From assembly GCA_964059195.1 (NCBI GenBank), contig CAXKWD010000006.1, positions 136,708,039-136,772,038 on the forward strand: a stretch of 64,000 nucleotides of DNA. The letters run 5' to 3'. Source of the stretch: Ectobius pallidus. Its lineage: Eukaryota > Arthropoda > Insecta > Blattodea > Ectobiidae. Shown piece by piece: positions 36,576-47,130 of this stretch (position 1 is the first letter of the stretch; each line of letters starts with the position of its first letter). The notes under the pieces are model-generated. The model did not search any database and was not told the DNA's origin. It saw nothing but the letters and a program-made list of their open reading frames with translations. The translations under genes and the position numbers were made by a program.

Positions 36576-36998
36576 CCTAAAGGCAATACACAAACAAAAG
36601 AAACCGCGCGGTACGTCATTCGTGCAACGCTGCACTCTTTCGCCTGGAAGTGTGTGTGTATGTAAAGGCAGAAGAAAAACAAACAAAACTCTCCAAGAGC
36701 AGATAAACTCCTATGTTCTGAACTTTAAACAATACCGCACGCTCTTAGCTGGCGTGTCGAAAATTTCGACACTCCACGCGCCGTTCTTTTGAGAGAGAAT
36801 TCGCGCGTGTTTGGCATTTACACGAACAATCTTCCGCGCGTACTCTTTTGTTGACACTCTATCATGCGAGGAAGAACGTGTTGCATTTTGGGCTGCATTT
36901 TTTCACCGCGCGTGATTGCCTGCAAGCTCTTTCCCCCGATATTGCCCATACGCTCCCAGGAGTGTGGTAAAGAACTTGTGTGTGGGGCTTGCAATTCT
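36576..36998 (-). repeat. GC-rich repeat R3, copy 3 (inverted)
   Basis: Body of R3 in reverse orientation, joined directly to the end of copy 2, making a long palindrome of over 400-bp arms. It lacks the long terminal repeat and ends with the same GCAAGCCC...AGAATTGC boundary as copy 1. Confidence 0.75.
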
Positions 36999-37362
36999 CG
37001 TAACTTATCTTAAAAAATGCTATTATAGGCTCGGTGCATAATGTACTAATATGTTTTTGCACGACTTAACTAATTAGTGGTACTTACGAATGTTGTTGCC
37101 GTGGATCGTAAGTTGACATTCCCACACGCAATCTTGTTGTTATGTGCGGTTATGAATTTCTACTTTCGGCACTTCATAATACAAACCTTTATGGACAAGG
37201 CCCCCCTTGACAAATATTCGGTTCGCATAACAACAAACACATGCGAATCACTTTCTGAAATAAACATCTATCTTCAAGAATGTATATACATAATATTTTC
37301 AGGTAATATCACAATTAATATAATTAAATTGATATAAATAATCATCGTGCAAAAAATAGCAT

Positions 37363-37488
37363 GCAATACTCGTGCCGTAAGCGCATAACGGATCTCGGAA
37401 ATTGAAAAAAACTCGGCGCAAGCGACTCGTTTTTTCAAACTCTTTCCTCGATCCGCATGCATCGCTTACGGCACTTGTATCGCAATAT
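37363..37488. mobile_element. Short MITE-like inverted repeat
   Basis: GTGCCGTAAGCG at 37372-37383 faces CGCTTACGGCAC at 37465-37476, with flanking parts of the arms also inverted (GCATGC, GGATC). About 125 bases in all. Confidence 0.55.
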
Positions 37489-38053
37489 ACTATTAAATTT
37501 TATTGAACAATTGAACATACCAATCGGGTTTCCATTTTTTATTATCATTTAGAACTAATTGAAATAATCGTATATTATTATTCGTATTCAATACGGTATT
37601 ACTAAAGAACAGCAATAAAAAATGAAAGAAAGAAAGAAAAAAAAAAGAAATAGAAATAACAAATTTTTTGGTTCCTATGAAATAAAAGCCTCTAGTATTA
37701 GGTTTGTTCCTAAAGTCAATTCCGGTACTGACAAGTACCACGACGTATGCGCACAATGCCATTTTTTCAAACATCAAAAATGTCTTTCAGAATGCCAACA
37801 TGGTTTAAATAAAAACCAACAACTAGGTCTACACGTTTATTTTCGGCTCCAGAATAAATTCACAAAAGAAAGAATGAAGGCAAACAGGCTTTAGCGTATA
37901 TCCGTTGATCTTTGAGAAGCCTTCGATAGTATCCACAACGACACGTTCTTTTAAAAACTGTACAATTACGGAATACGCGGAATACCTCTATATGAGGATG
38001 CAAATTGTAAAAGTAAATCACAATAATGACAAATTTAGATCGAGCCCAGTAAC

Positions 38054-38115
38054 AGTAAAGATATATGTGATAAGGGTGTTATGTAGTCCTACATATATGT
38101 GATAAGGGTGTTAGA
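38054..38115. repeat. Short direct duplication
   Basis: ATATATGTGATAAGGGTGTTA occurs twice, 35-37 bases apart. Confidence 0.8.
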
Positions 38116-38292
38116 CTAAATACATTGGAAAACTTTTAAATTTATAAAAATAGGAGTAACATCCTTAATGAAAATATAATTGACCAAAATCATTTATTTG
38201 ACTTGACTACAACGGTGACCTAGGTTACCAAATAACAAAATTTTATAAACAACATTATTTCAGAAGAATTGTGGTGTTCATTTCATCTTGTA

Positions 38293-38333
38293 TGAACTGA
38301 GGATGGCGCAGCATACGCCGAAATGCATCTTCA
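38293..38333 (+). ncRNA. Candidate hammerhead-like motif
   Basis: TGAA-CTGAGGA-T-GGCG-(7-nt loop)-CGCC-GAAA-TGCATC-TTCA. The parts match a minimal hammerhead: core CUGANGA, a 4-bp stem II (GGCG/CGCC), core GAAA, a palindromic AUGCAU that could be a dimeric stem III, cleavage after UC, and stem I UGAA/UUCA. One extra U sits before stem II. Minimal hammerheads occur in Penelope-like elements. No flanking Penelope enzyme was found. Confidence 0.35.
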
Positions 38334-38869
38334 AATAAGTTGTGTATTTAATGATAAGGGTAAAGGCGGAATATTATAATAAAAATATATTTAATATTTA
38401 CCCTTATCTGTTGGAAATGAGTTATTTTAATTTTAACAAAATTGACTTAAATTAGTGTAAACTTGCTTTAAGACAATATTATACAATTGAAGAAAGAAAG
38501 CATATACAATCAAAAGTAGCAGTGAATATTTTAAAAGCGATACGCCGGTACTCTCTTGATACTGTCCATCCTAGACGACAATGTGCTGAATGAAACGCTG
38601 GTGGTATTAATTTCTATCCGACAAAAATTATTCTCTCCCCGCAAAATATCGATTTCCCAACTGACAAACAAAACAGACAAAAAAAGGAGCCTAAATTAGA
38701 TATTTTAGGTTTTATATCCCGTTTAGGTATATTTAGGTTTTTATACCCCATTTAGGTATTTTTAGGTGCCACAGAATTAACGTGGGTGAATCCTATGGAC
38801 ATGATTTGAAAAAGTGTATGAGCGCTTTTTGTTTTGGAAGTAAGGAAAAAAATAGGTAAAAACCTAAGA

Positions 38870-39760
38870 ATCCGGTCCCTAGTAATAAGACTAAATTCGT
38901 ACACTTCAAATCCCCATTCATTAAAACGCAAATGAATAATTTCGTATTGTTCAATAATATGAGAACAGAGGAAATGACAAATTCAAAATATTTGGGGGTA
39001 ACCATTGACTGCCATCTAAATTGGAAAGTTCACATCAGGCGCGGATCTAGAACTGCTTGAAGGGAGGGGCCGACATAAACGAAAGTTTGCAATTAGTGGG
39101 GAGTGAGAGTGGTGTGGGGGTCTACAATACCCCCAAAAACAGGGGGGTCCAGGGGTCCACGCCCTGGAAATGAAAAAAGAAGTGCAAAATGATGAGTTTT
39201 TAGGTCCTCTGGGTGATTCTTCCGAATTTATCATCAGACTAACACTCTTTTCCCCAGAGTTTTAGTTCTGTTGAGAAATTTGTCGGTTTTACATATAACA
39301 TAAAAATTAAAATCATTAATCAAATATGGAAATTTTTTACCCTTAACTTAAAGTAAATGCTGGTCTGAAATAGTTCACAAGACATTAATTAAAAATTTAT
39401 AATAATAATTAAAGATACAACATTCGAACAAATGATATCTTGTGAACTGTCACGGCTAGTTTATGCATTTGACACAAAGTATCTACCTGGGTAGAATATA
39501 AATAGCCTGCTATAGAACTTGAAACAGGGTGAGTACACAAATGGTTTTATTTTAATTTGTATTCAATTAAATTTGAACGTTATTTTATTAGATAATTATT
39601 TCCGACTAATGAAACAGCCAAATTAACGTAAAAGTAAAGCCACTGGATCCGCCACTGGTTCACATAGACAATCAATGTAAATATTTATCTATTTTTTATA
39701 CTTGCGTTTATTTCTTCATTACTTACTGCAATAAAAATACTTATCTCCTGTTATTACAAT
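38870..39760 (+). mobile_element. LINE RT remnant split by a hAT-type element
   Basis: Before the insert the frame reads KTKFVHFKSPFIKTQMNNFV and MTNSKYLGVTIDCHLNWKVH, the conserved YLGV...LNWK segment after the RT palm. After the insert it resumes with IDNQCKYLS. Joined across the target duplication the frame stays open. Jockey/CR1-type, short and dead. Confidence 0.7.
39036..39657. mobile_element. hAT-type MITE, 622 bp
   Basis: Perfect 8-bp duplication GTTCACAT (39028-39035, 39658-39665). Ends are CAGGCGCGGATCTAG and the complement of CAGTGGCGGATCCAG. Non-coding and A/T-rich. Its left end resembles that of the hAT remnant at 32068. Confidence 0.85.
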
Positions 39761-39795
39761 TACGTATATTCAAGAATACAATATGACATTATGCC

Positions 39796-39935
39796 TATTG
39801 CTTGGCCGCCTCTAGATCCGAAGGTCGCGGGATCAAACCCGGCCGCGGTCGATGAGTTTTTCAGGACGTAAAAACCATAGGCACGGAGTCTTCCGGGAGG
39901 GACTTTAAGCTGGGGGCCCTAGTTAAGTTCGCCGC
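39796..39935 (+). repeat. SINE family 2, copy 1 (partial)
   Basis: CTCTAGATCCGAAGGTCGCG followed by GGCCGCGGTCGATG, a cytosine-rich body and GGCACGGAGTC, matching 53165-53300. Confidence 0.65.
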
Positions 39936-40375
39936 TCATTTGAATTTTGGTAATTTTCCCTACATTCCTTTCAGGCTCGAAGCAGGTATATCAGAGTAGG
40001 CCATGTTAATTAACATATTTTTGATATTGCTGATGAGTCGAAAACTGGAATAAGTAATTACATTAAATCTATAATAAATTAAAGAGCGTAAAAATAGTTT
40101 ACTTCATAAACGATTGTATAAAAGCAGAACATTATAACCATCCGCTAGCGCTGTCAACTGAATTTCTTTTCTTAGCGGATTCTTGCCCATAGAAAGGGCT
40201 GTGGAGCCCACGAGTTTTATTTCCAGAAGCCGCGTTTGTATTTTTCTGACAAATGTATAATGGCCAGAGGTCTAAAAATGAATATATGAATGACACAAAG
40301 AAAAACCGATGTATGCCACAAATCTACAACATAACAACTGAGATTTCGCATTGTTAATTAGTTCATTTCTATGGT

Positions 40376-40377
<2 letters not shown>

Positions 40378-40441
<64 letters not shown>
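40378..40441. repeat. (GA)n microsatellite with G run
   Basis: About 27 GA units followed by nine or so G. Confidence 0.95.
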
Positions 40442-40442
<1 letters not shown>

Positions 40443-41331
40443 AGAAAGTTGTAAAGTTTAGATATATACATATAAAGTTTAAATAGAGTGAGAGATAAAA
40501 GGAAGAACAAACAAAAGTATAGGCCTAATAGATTCTTCATCGGAAAATAAAAACAGCTAAAACTAGTGCGTTTTCCTTAAATAAAGCAACATTTTGAATA
40601 ATCCTTCGTCTTGCATGACACTAGTTGGTCCTTTGGGCGTGGAATTGACTAATTTAAGATATTCTTTATCCTCAACTAAGTATCCAGACTTTAACGAGTC
40701 ATTAGAACTTATAAGAGTATAGGTCAAAACTTCCGTCCATACGTCTATAAATCGGTAACATTGGAGAGAATAAACTGAAATTATATGAATATAATATGAA
40801 TTTACTGCAGCACATGTAAAACATGCAAAGATAAAAAATGAATTCAGTACGGTACTGAAGGATTGTGTGTTTGAAGTATGGAAAGGAGATAACTCAAATC
40901 TTGGTTTCATTTTCCATTATGCTTCGTTCACACTGAGGAATCTGTTGCAGACACAAATACGCCATACAAATCCCTGATACATTTCCGTGATTCTTGTATC
41001 TGGATACTTATCCCATGTACATGTTCCTTGCACAAATATCCCATGTGAGTGTTTACGCTGAGGAATTTGCTGTCAGGCACAAGTAAGGTTATAAGATGCA
41101 TAACTTTTGCTTCTTTCTGCTTTAATAGCTTTCTCCTGACGACGGAATAGATGAATTCAAACTCTTCGAAAGGATTTTGGTGTCTAAAAAAATGGATTGC
41201 TATGCTGGCCACTTACTTGCGAAACCAATTGCAGGGAAATTGGTTTTATTAATTGCTTAGGAAGGAACCGGAAGAGCATGCACCTCTAGAAAGCGACTAC
41301 AAACGGGTCCTTTAGAGTGAAATATACTTAC

Positions 41332-41448
41332 TGACTGGGAAGGCAACTGGGTACAATTGGAATTGGGAAACAGTGCCACAGGTGGAAGAGCATCACGGGA
41401 TCGCCATGATACCAGTCGCCTCCCACTATGTCCCGCCTCCCGATCCCT
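41332..41448 (-). CDS. Candidate internal exon, unidentified
   Basis: On the minus strand a pyrimidine-rich acceptor (TTTGTTGCTTCACAG) precedes a 117-base block that ends TCA|GTAAGTAT, a strong donor. The block is GC-rich compared with its flanks and is open in two frames. One gives 39 residues (RDREAGHSGRRLVSW... to ...TQLPSQS) with whole codons at both ends. The other gives GIGRRDIVGGDWYHGDP and more. No family is recognised. It could be an upstream exon of the RS gene, an exon of another transcript, or part of a repeat; no second copy was seen here. Confidence 0.3.
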
Positions 41449-41459
41449 CTGTGAAGCAA

Positions 41460-44380
41460 CAAAGGAGAATTAAAAATAAATAACAAAAAATACAATGATA
41501 ATTCTTCTTCTTTTAAAGGTCAATATGTACATACCAATGTGCCTGCTACCACACAAATCCAAACCGACATACACACATACATAAGCACCTTAACAAGCCC
41601 AAAGAATTTCACATGAACAACAATATTGATTTTAGATTCAGTGTCTATATATTTGACTTCTATAAATTCTAAATCTGTTATTAAGTAGTTAAAGATCCAG
41701 GACCGTAGCCAGAATTCAAGGTCAGAGTGTGCAAAATATTTCTCACCATGGGTTTAGGTTTACGATATTGAACAATATTGAATTTGGGCCAGATGTGGAA
41801 TGAAAGTCATGAACTGCAAATTCGTACTAACAACAATTGTCAACTGGAAAATGTTTGTCCTGTGGCATTCGTGTAGGTACTGGAGAATACTTCAATTAAA
41901 AAAATAAAAAATGTTTGAAAGCAGAAAAGAGTCCTTCAATTTTACTTTAAAACGATAGACCTACTTCCAAAAAATTCTTCCAGAACAGCTAAACCCATTC
42001 CTCCTTCAAAAAGTTTAATTTTCTCAAAGCCTTTTCCACTTTCATATCCTTTTTTTCTGCTCTTCTCATATGCTAAATTTACTTTACTATACAATCACAG
42101 AGAAACCGAATGTATAATTAGGCTACATTTAGAGACAATTACTTTTCGATACTTTCGGAAATCATTCTGTAGAAGGTTCTGTGGAGTTTTAAACCACAAC
42201 TATTACTTTTACTTCCTTTAATAATAGTAACACAACAAAAAGTTTATCAATCTTATGCAGCAAGTATAGAGAGAATAGAACAATGGGGTTTAAAATTACG
42301 TTAAGACAAAACTGAGTTTAGGAAAATCAAGTGATATCAGGTCCCGAAACAAGTTCAAACATTTAAAAGATGTATGCGAAGGAAATTACACGGGTATAAC
42401 AGAGACACGGGGAAAGAATAAGCTCTAAGCTTAAGGCCATTTTCTGCTTAGAAAGTAGTTTTATGCGTGTTGCATGGAACGTACGTGGTTAAATTGTTAG
42501 CTTTATTACATTATATTAATATTTATTCTTGTTGAATACATTCCAGCGTGTACCAGAAGAAAGGACATGTACAGATGCACGTTAAGTACCCTGTTTCCTC
42601 AATTGACAAATATCCAAAAGTTTATATTTTGAAAAAGAGACGCCTACTACCAAGAGTGACTGAGTTCTCTGCACAAGTTGCTTGATAGAAAATAGAATGT
42701 TTCTTCAACAAAATCGTAGGATAAATAATGCATAAAAATATCATAATTTTATTTTAAATTCAGCTTTATTTATACTCCTCTGAGAATCGAGGCCACATCA
42801 ATAGTCCAGGATTAGAAGCTGGGAGTCCAGGTGTATTGTTGTTATAGCTTCTAATGATGGATATTGGTACGTTATGGTAGGGATATTGGTATGTTACCCT
42901 ACAACTATTATGTAGGTAATGATAGTGATTTACTTCATACTATTGGGGTCATGTCTTTATCACGTTTATAGGTGATGACATTTCAATAAGAGTGAGTGAC
43001 TGGTATCTAATAACTAACGTAGGCTTGGAATAATCTACCTATAGGCTATATTGAATTAGTTTTAAGAAATGTTGCTGAGGAAAAACGTAACTTAGGTGAA
43101 ATAATTTAAACCACAATTTAAGAGTAATACGCTATAATATAAAAATATATCATTCCATTTATTGATGAAAATATTGGGTTAAGAAATACATATTCCCTAG
43201 CCATAATAAATCCCACCAGTTTTCCTCTTTATATATGCCCCAACAGTCCCATCAAAAGAAAGAACAGAACTACATTTTACAAAGATGTTTATATTTACTA
43301 ACAAAATATAACAGAAATACTCATTTAAAAATAGAAATAGGTGGAGAAAAAATAAAACAAAACAAATGAAAGGCAATAAGTTATAAGATTTAATTATTTT
43401 TATTAAATAGTTTTTAAATTCTTATCTTAAATTGGTAGACACTATATTTTATAAAAACAGGATTCTCAGCAATAAAAATATTATAGAGTTTCAAACCGTA
43501 ATTTAGACCAAGTAATTGTCCGGTAGTAGGCCTAAATTCGCATCTTGTTTCTAAAAACGAAACCTGGTGTTTCTTGTATTTTGACAATGTTTGAAGGAAA
43601 TAAATGTTGACCGGTTTTTACGGTAATGAGATAATATTGCAGTCTGTTCGATATACATGTTATCTTTAAAATTGAATGTTGCAATACAAAATTATTTTGG
43701 CAAGAACTGATCCCGAATTATGGCAACCGGTTAATGTTTTAGTCAATACTAGCGAAAAATCTGCATACTTACAAAAAACAAGAAATTAATTACTCATATA
43801 AGCCACCAGCTAATATATCATAACAGCATATGGAAGAACGTACAAAATTACAGATTCATACAACACACAAGCACATGGCTGTAACATCAATTCCCTTTCG
43901 TTTTTGGGTACATTTGTCACGGTATCACATGGACACATCGAACAATATAAACAACCATTGTACATATTGATACAAACTGGCTGAAGCAGATGGAACACGT
44001 AAAAGCAATCTAGTAGGACATTCCTAATACACTTGGTCGAAGTTTCCTCCTACAACACGGTTATAACATTTTCTGCACGTTGCCATTCCTCATTCAAAAC
44101 AAACATAGCAAATTTTTGCGATATTTTACCTCCCTGGCAACATAGTCATGGGTGTCCATTTTAGAAGAACCAATGTATGTAACAGAGGGTTGAACACGGC
44201 TCAACGCGCTTGCGCAGAAATCAACCAGGGGAAAAATATTAATTTGCAGTATGTAAATGCGAAAATATTGCTTCCGGGAATATTTTAATGAAATGATTGT
44301 GTATTTTCTTGCGGTGATATAAGATTTACATGCCTCTTCGGGGACATCCACCCACTAAATTCGTGCGTCGCTCTAATGTC
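41460..44380. other. AT-rich sequence upstream of the PAQR-like gene
   Basis: No gene or repeat recognised. GC content rises after about 44000 toward the promoter. Confidence 0.5.
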
Positions 44381-44393
44381 AGAATCAATACTC

Positions 44394-44428
44394 GTTGCTG
44401 TAGCAACGATTTTTTACCTCTATAAAAG
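44394..44428 (+). promoter_or_regulatory. PAQR-like gene promoter: X-box palindrome and TATA box
   Basis: GTTGCTGTAGCAAC at 44394-44407 is a perfect two-arm match to the RFX X-box form (GTTGCY-N2-RGCAAC). TATAAAAG follows at 44421-44428. Together they lie 284-318 bases before the PAQR-like ATG, so transcription probably starts near 44450-44460. Just after this, 44450-44463 reads ATTGTGGGTACTGT, whose reverse complement resembles the Staf/ZNF143 site. The leader to 44711 has no introns that I can see. Motif matches are direct; promoter activity is inferred. Confidence 0.55.
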
Positions 44429-44711
44429 GTGAATGCAGCGTTGTTGAGAGGGATTGTGGGTACTGTAGCAGTATGGCCTCCATTTGTGGCTGTGAGTTTA
44501 GTGTTTAGGAGGAACGGGCTGGTTCCTCCACGTTGTTCCAGCGTTCCAACTAAAAAAGAACAGCGTTCCAAAAAGGCGCGATGTCTTCAAGAAATTTTAT
44601 TAGGTGACACACGAAAAAGTAAGCGATTTATCACAGAAGATTTAAATCCCACAGAAATTGCCGGCAATTTTACATTCACGTTGATCGGTGTTAATTTTTT
44701 ATAAGTACAAA

Positions 44712-45042
44712 ATGGCAAATAATGGTCTTGTTGCCGGGCAACAGAACACTCATTCTTTGCTCTCGGATGGCACCAGTATCCGAGTATCGGACGACGCGAA
44801 ATTCGAAGACGAGGAACAAAAAATGTTGAATAGGCGCTTTGAAGAACCGACACGTTCGTCGAATGAAAGTCAAAATGAAAGTCCGAAGAAAAAGAAAAAT
44901 CTGCTGCATTTTCGGGACATGCCGCCGCACTTGCAGTTCAATCCTTACATCTTTACGGGGTACCGGCCGTTACTTACCTTCTGGGGCAGCATCAACAGTC
45001 TGTTCTATCTCCACAACGAAACCATCAACATCCTTACACACG
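44712..45042 (+). CDS. PAQR4: PAQR4-like receptor, first coding exon (5' partial gene)
   Basis: First coding exon of a progestin/adipoQ receptor (PAQR) family protein, a seven-transmembrane protein related to adiponectin receptors. The exon encodes about 110 residues. Residues 1-70 are a low-complexity, charged, probably cytosolic tail with a lysine-rich patch near 59-63. Residues 71-85 (PPHLQFNPYIFTGYR) and 96-110 (SLFYLHNETINILTH) carry the family signature, including the E-x2-N-x3-H motif (E103, N106, H110). The PPHLQFN/TGYR wording fits PAQR4 better than PAQR3 or AdipoR. The ATG sits in CAAAATGG, a good initiation context. The exon ends inside a codon at CACG|GTAAAT, a plausible donor, and the frame stops soon after. 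No later exon was found downstream, so the first intron is probably long and filled with repeats. Family call is firm; the exact subfamily is inferred from memory of human PAQR4. Confidence 0.85.
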
Positions 45043-46117
45043 GTAAATATGACTTAGCAAAGTGTCTTTTCTTACTGCATGGTAGAAACCTCCCGCTTAG
45101 ATGAGTGTACTTATAGTCTTTAACCACGTGCGTGTTCGAGAATAAGCTTCATTGCCGGTTCTTACTGCATGGGCAGGGGGGGGGGGGGTTGTAAGCGTTC
45201 CTCCTCTTCACGTTTACAGCTCTCTTACCTTAAGGAAATCTGCACTCGACGACTCAAGTTAAAACACTCCTACTTCAAATCGCAATACAGTATATGCAGC
45301 CTTGACTTTTTCCAAATAAATTGATACAGAGATTTCAAATCACTGAGGGTTTTATATGCAAACGTTTTTAGTAAATTAAACTTACTGTCATTATTATATC
45401 AACATCATCATCATCATCATTAATATCTTTATTTTGTAGCTGAAGTAGGTTTTGTTTAACAGAGACAAAGTAATATTAGTATAACTAGGAAATTCTGTAA
45501 ACTGTTACGTGCAGAAAAGTAAAATCCCCATAGTGCAAATTTTGCTCCTCACTCATCCATCTAAAGAAGTAATTTGTTTCCTAAATAGAGGTAATGTTGA
45601 TGATGATAAAAACGCAGGTATAAGATTTATGATCTTCAAGGCAAACAACCGTAACATATTTACGTTTTTGGAACATCTCCTTTCTGTGGTTAGCATGTAA
45701 TTTTGTTAATAGAGGTGACTTTTCACGTTACTTATTTCAACTTATAAATAGTACAATTTGTAATAGCCCGTGGTTTCGACGAAGTTATAGGAGACGCTGA
45801 GATCACATTCTGTCAATTGCTGGTGCCAGTATTTCTGTAGTTGTCTTTGAACCACTTAATAATTCTATAAATATTATAATATAACCTAAGGTTTATTCAC
45901 TATTTTATTGTACATCCGGTGTACATCCGGTGTTTATCATCGATAAAAATATAGCGGTTCACCAACATTTTACGTAGAGATAAAACAATTGAAATCTTAA
46001 ATCACAGACTGAGCAATAAAATATAACATTTACATAAGAAAAACTAGATGGTTTTGATAGATATTTACTGCTACAGCTGCTCTTACAACCGATGTTTATG
46101 AGGAACTTAATGATGAC

Positions 46118-46665
46118 CAGGGCCCGGATTCTGATGACCTAAAATTGTTAGAAAAATGACCTATAAAATGACCCTAAATTTTAAAGAAAATGACTTAATA
46201 ATTACAAAGAATGACCTAAAAACTCATATTTTATTTATAAAAATTATTATTATGCATACAAAGATATAGACTAATTTGTACATAATTCTAAAAACTGTGA
46301 ATGTAGAAAGGATATCGTAAGTCTAAAAACTTTGTTCTTGATTGGAACATTTGAAAAGAAATATAAGAAAATTGTTTTTAAAGTAGATTCTACAACAATG
46401 TTGCATTATAGTAACCTAGTCAGTTATTTAAAGTAAATGCATAAAAATGACAAAATAAGGAAGCAAATGACACGAAAATAACAAAATAATGACCTAAAAG
46501 TGAAATAAATGCCCTAAAAATATAAAATTCCTTAAAATGACAAAAAATGACCTAATAAAAATGCATTTCTATAATCTAGAGGCCATGATTAGGATTTATC
46601 TACAAGTTGGCAATGTCATAAAAGTATCAATAAAAAGATGACATGTCATTAGAATCCGGGCCATG
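46118..46665. mobile_element. hAT-type element with AATGACCTA repeats
   Basis: Perfect 8-bp duplication ATGATGAC (46110-46117, 46666-46673). Ends are CAGGGCCCGGATTCTGATGA and the complement of CATGGCCCGGATTCTAATGA. The interior is very AT-rich and studded with AATGACCTAAAA-type words at both sides of a plain centre. Non-coding. It lies in the first intron of the PAQR-like gene if that intron extends this far. Confidence 0.8.
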
Positions 46666-46694
46666 ATGATGACGATATTAATGATTATGATGAT

Positions 46695-46743
46695 GATAAT
46701 AATAATAATAATAATAATAATTATTATTATTATTATTATTATA
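46695..46743. repeat. (AAT)n-(ATT)n palindromic microsatellite
   Basis: An AAT run turns directly into an ATT run, giving a self-complementary tract. Confidence 0.9.
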
Positions 46744-47130
46744 ATCTACCCAGGGTACATTATTTGACCAACTGAGTGTGTGGTATTCTACCATATATAC
46801 TCAAGTATTTCTCCTCCATTCTACTATTAGCTCTAGTAATTTTGGTACGAAATAATTCCTCAATTAATATATTATAATTTTGTTCCTGCAAAGAACAACA
46901 TCTATCAATAGTTCATCTTCTGTTCGACTGTCCAATTTATCAGCAGAAGCGATTCTCCTTGACCTCCCATCTAGATTTCTGTGGGCTTTAATACAACAGA
47001 GTACTTGGAATATTTAGAAGGAAATGTTGAGCATCTTCCTTTCTCAGTTTCGTCTTTCACATTTTCAAAACTCTTTGACTGAGACTGTAATATACGTGTA
47101 CTTTTCAGTATTATGCATCTCAAACCTAAC

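Noticed and set aside
37622..37894. 90-codon basic frame
   Set aside because: Begins in an A-rich tract, no domain, no splice signals or homologous copy in the window.
40928..41212. 94-codon minus-strand frame, suspected PIF/Harbinger piece
   Set aside because: Words like TTCCTCAGTGTGAACG recall Harbinger ends, but no conserved domain and no second end could be shown; only an internal partial duplication is visible.
44429..44704. 91-codon frame just before the PAQR-like exon
   Set aside because: It starts at a GTG beside the TATA box, overlaps the expected leader and has no recognisable domain.
45390..45421. CAT-rich run as possible CRISPR or regulatory array
   Set aside because: A plain (CAT)n microsatellite; no spacer-repeat structure exists anywhere in the window.
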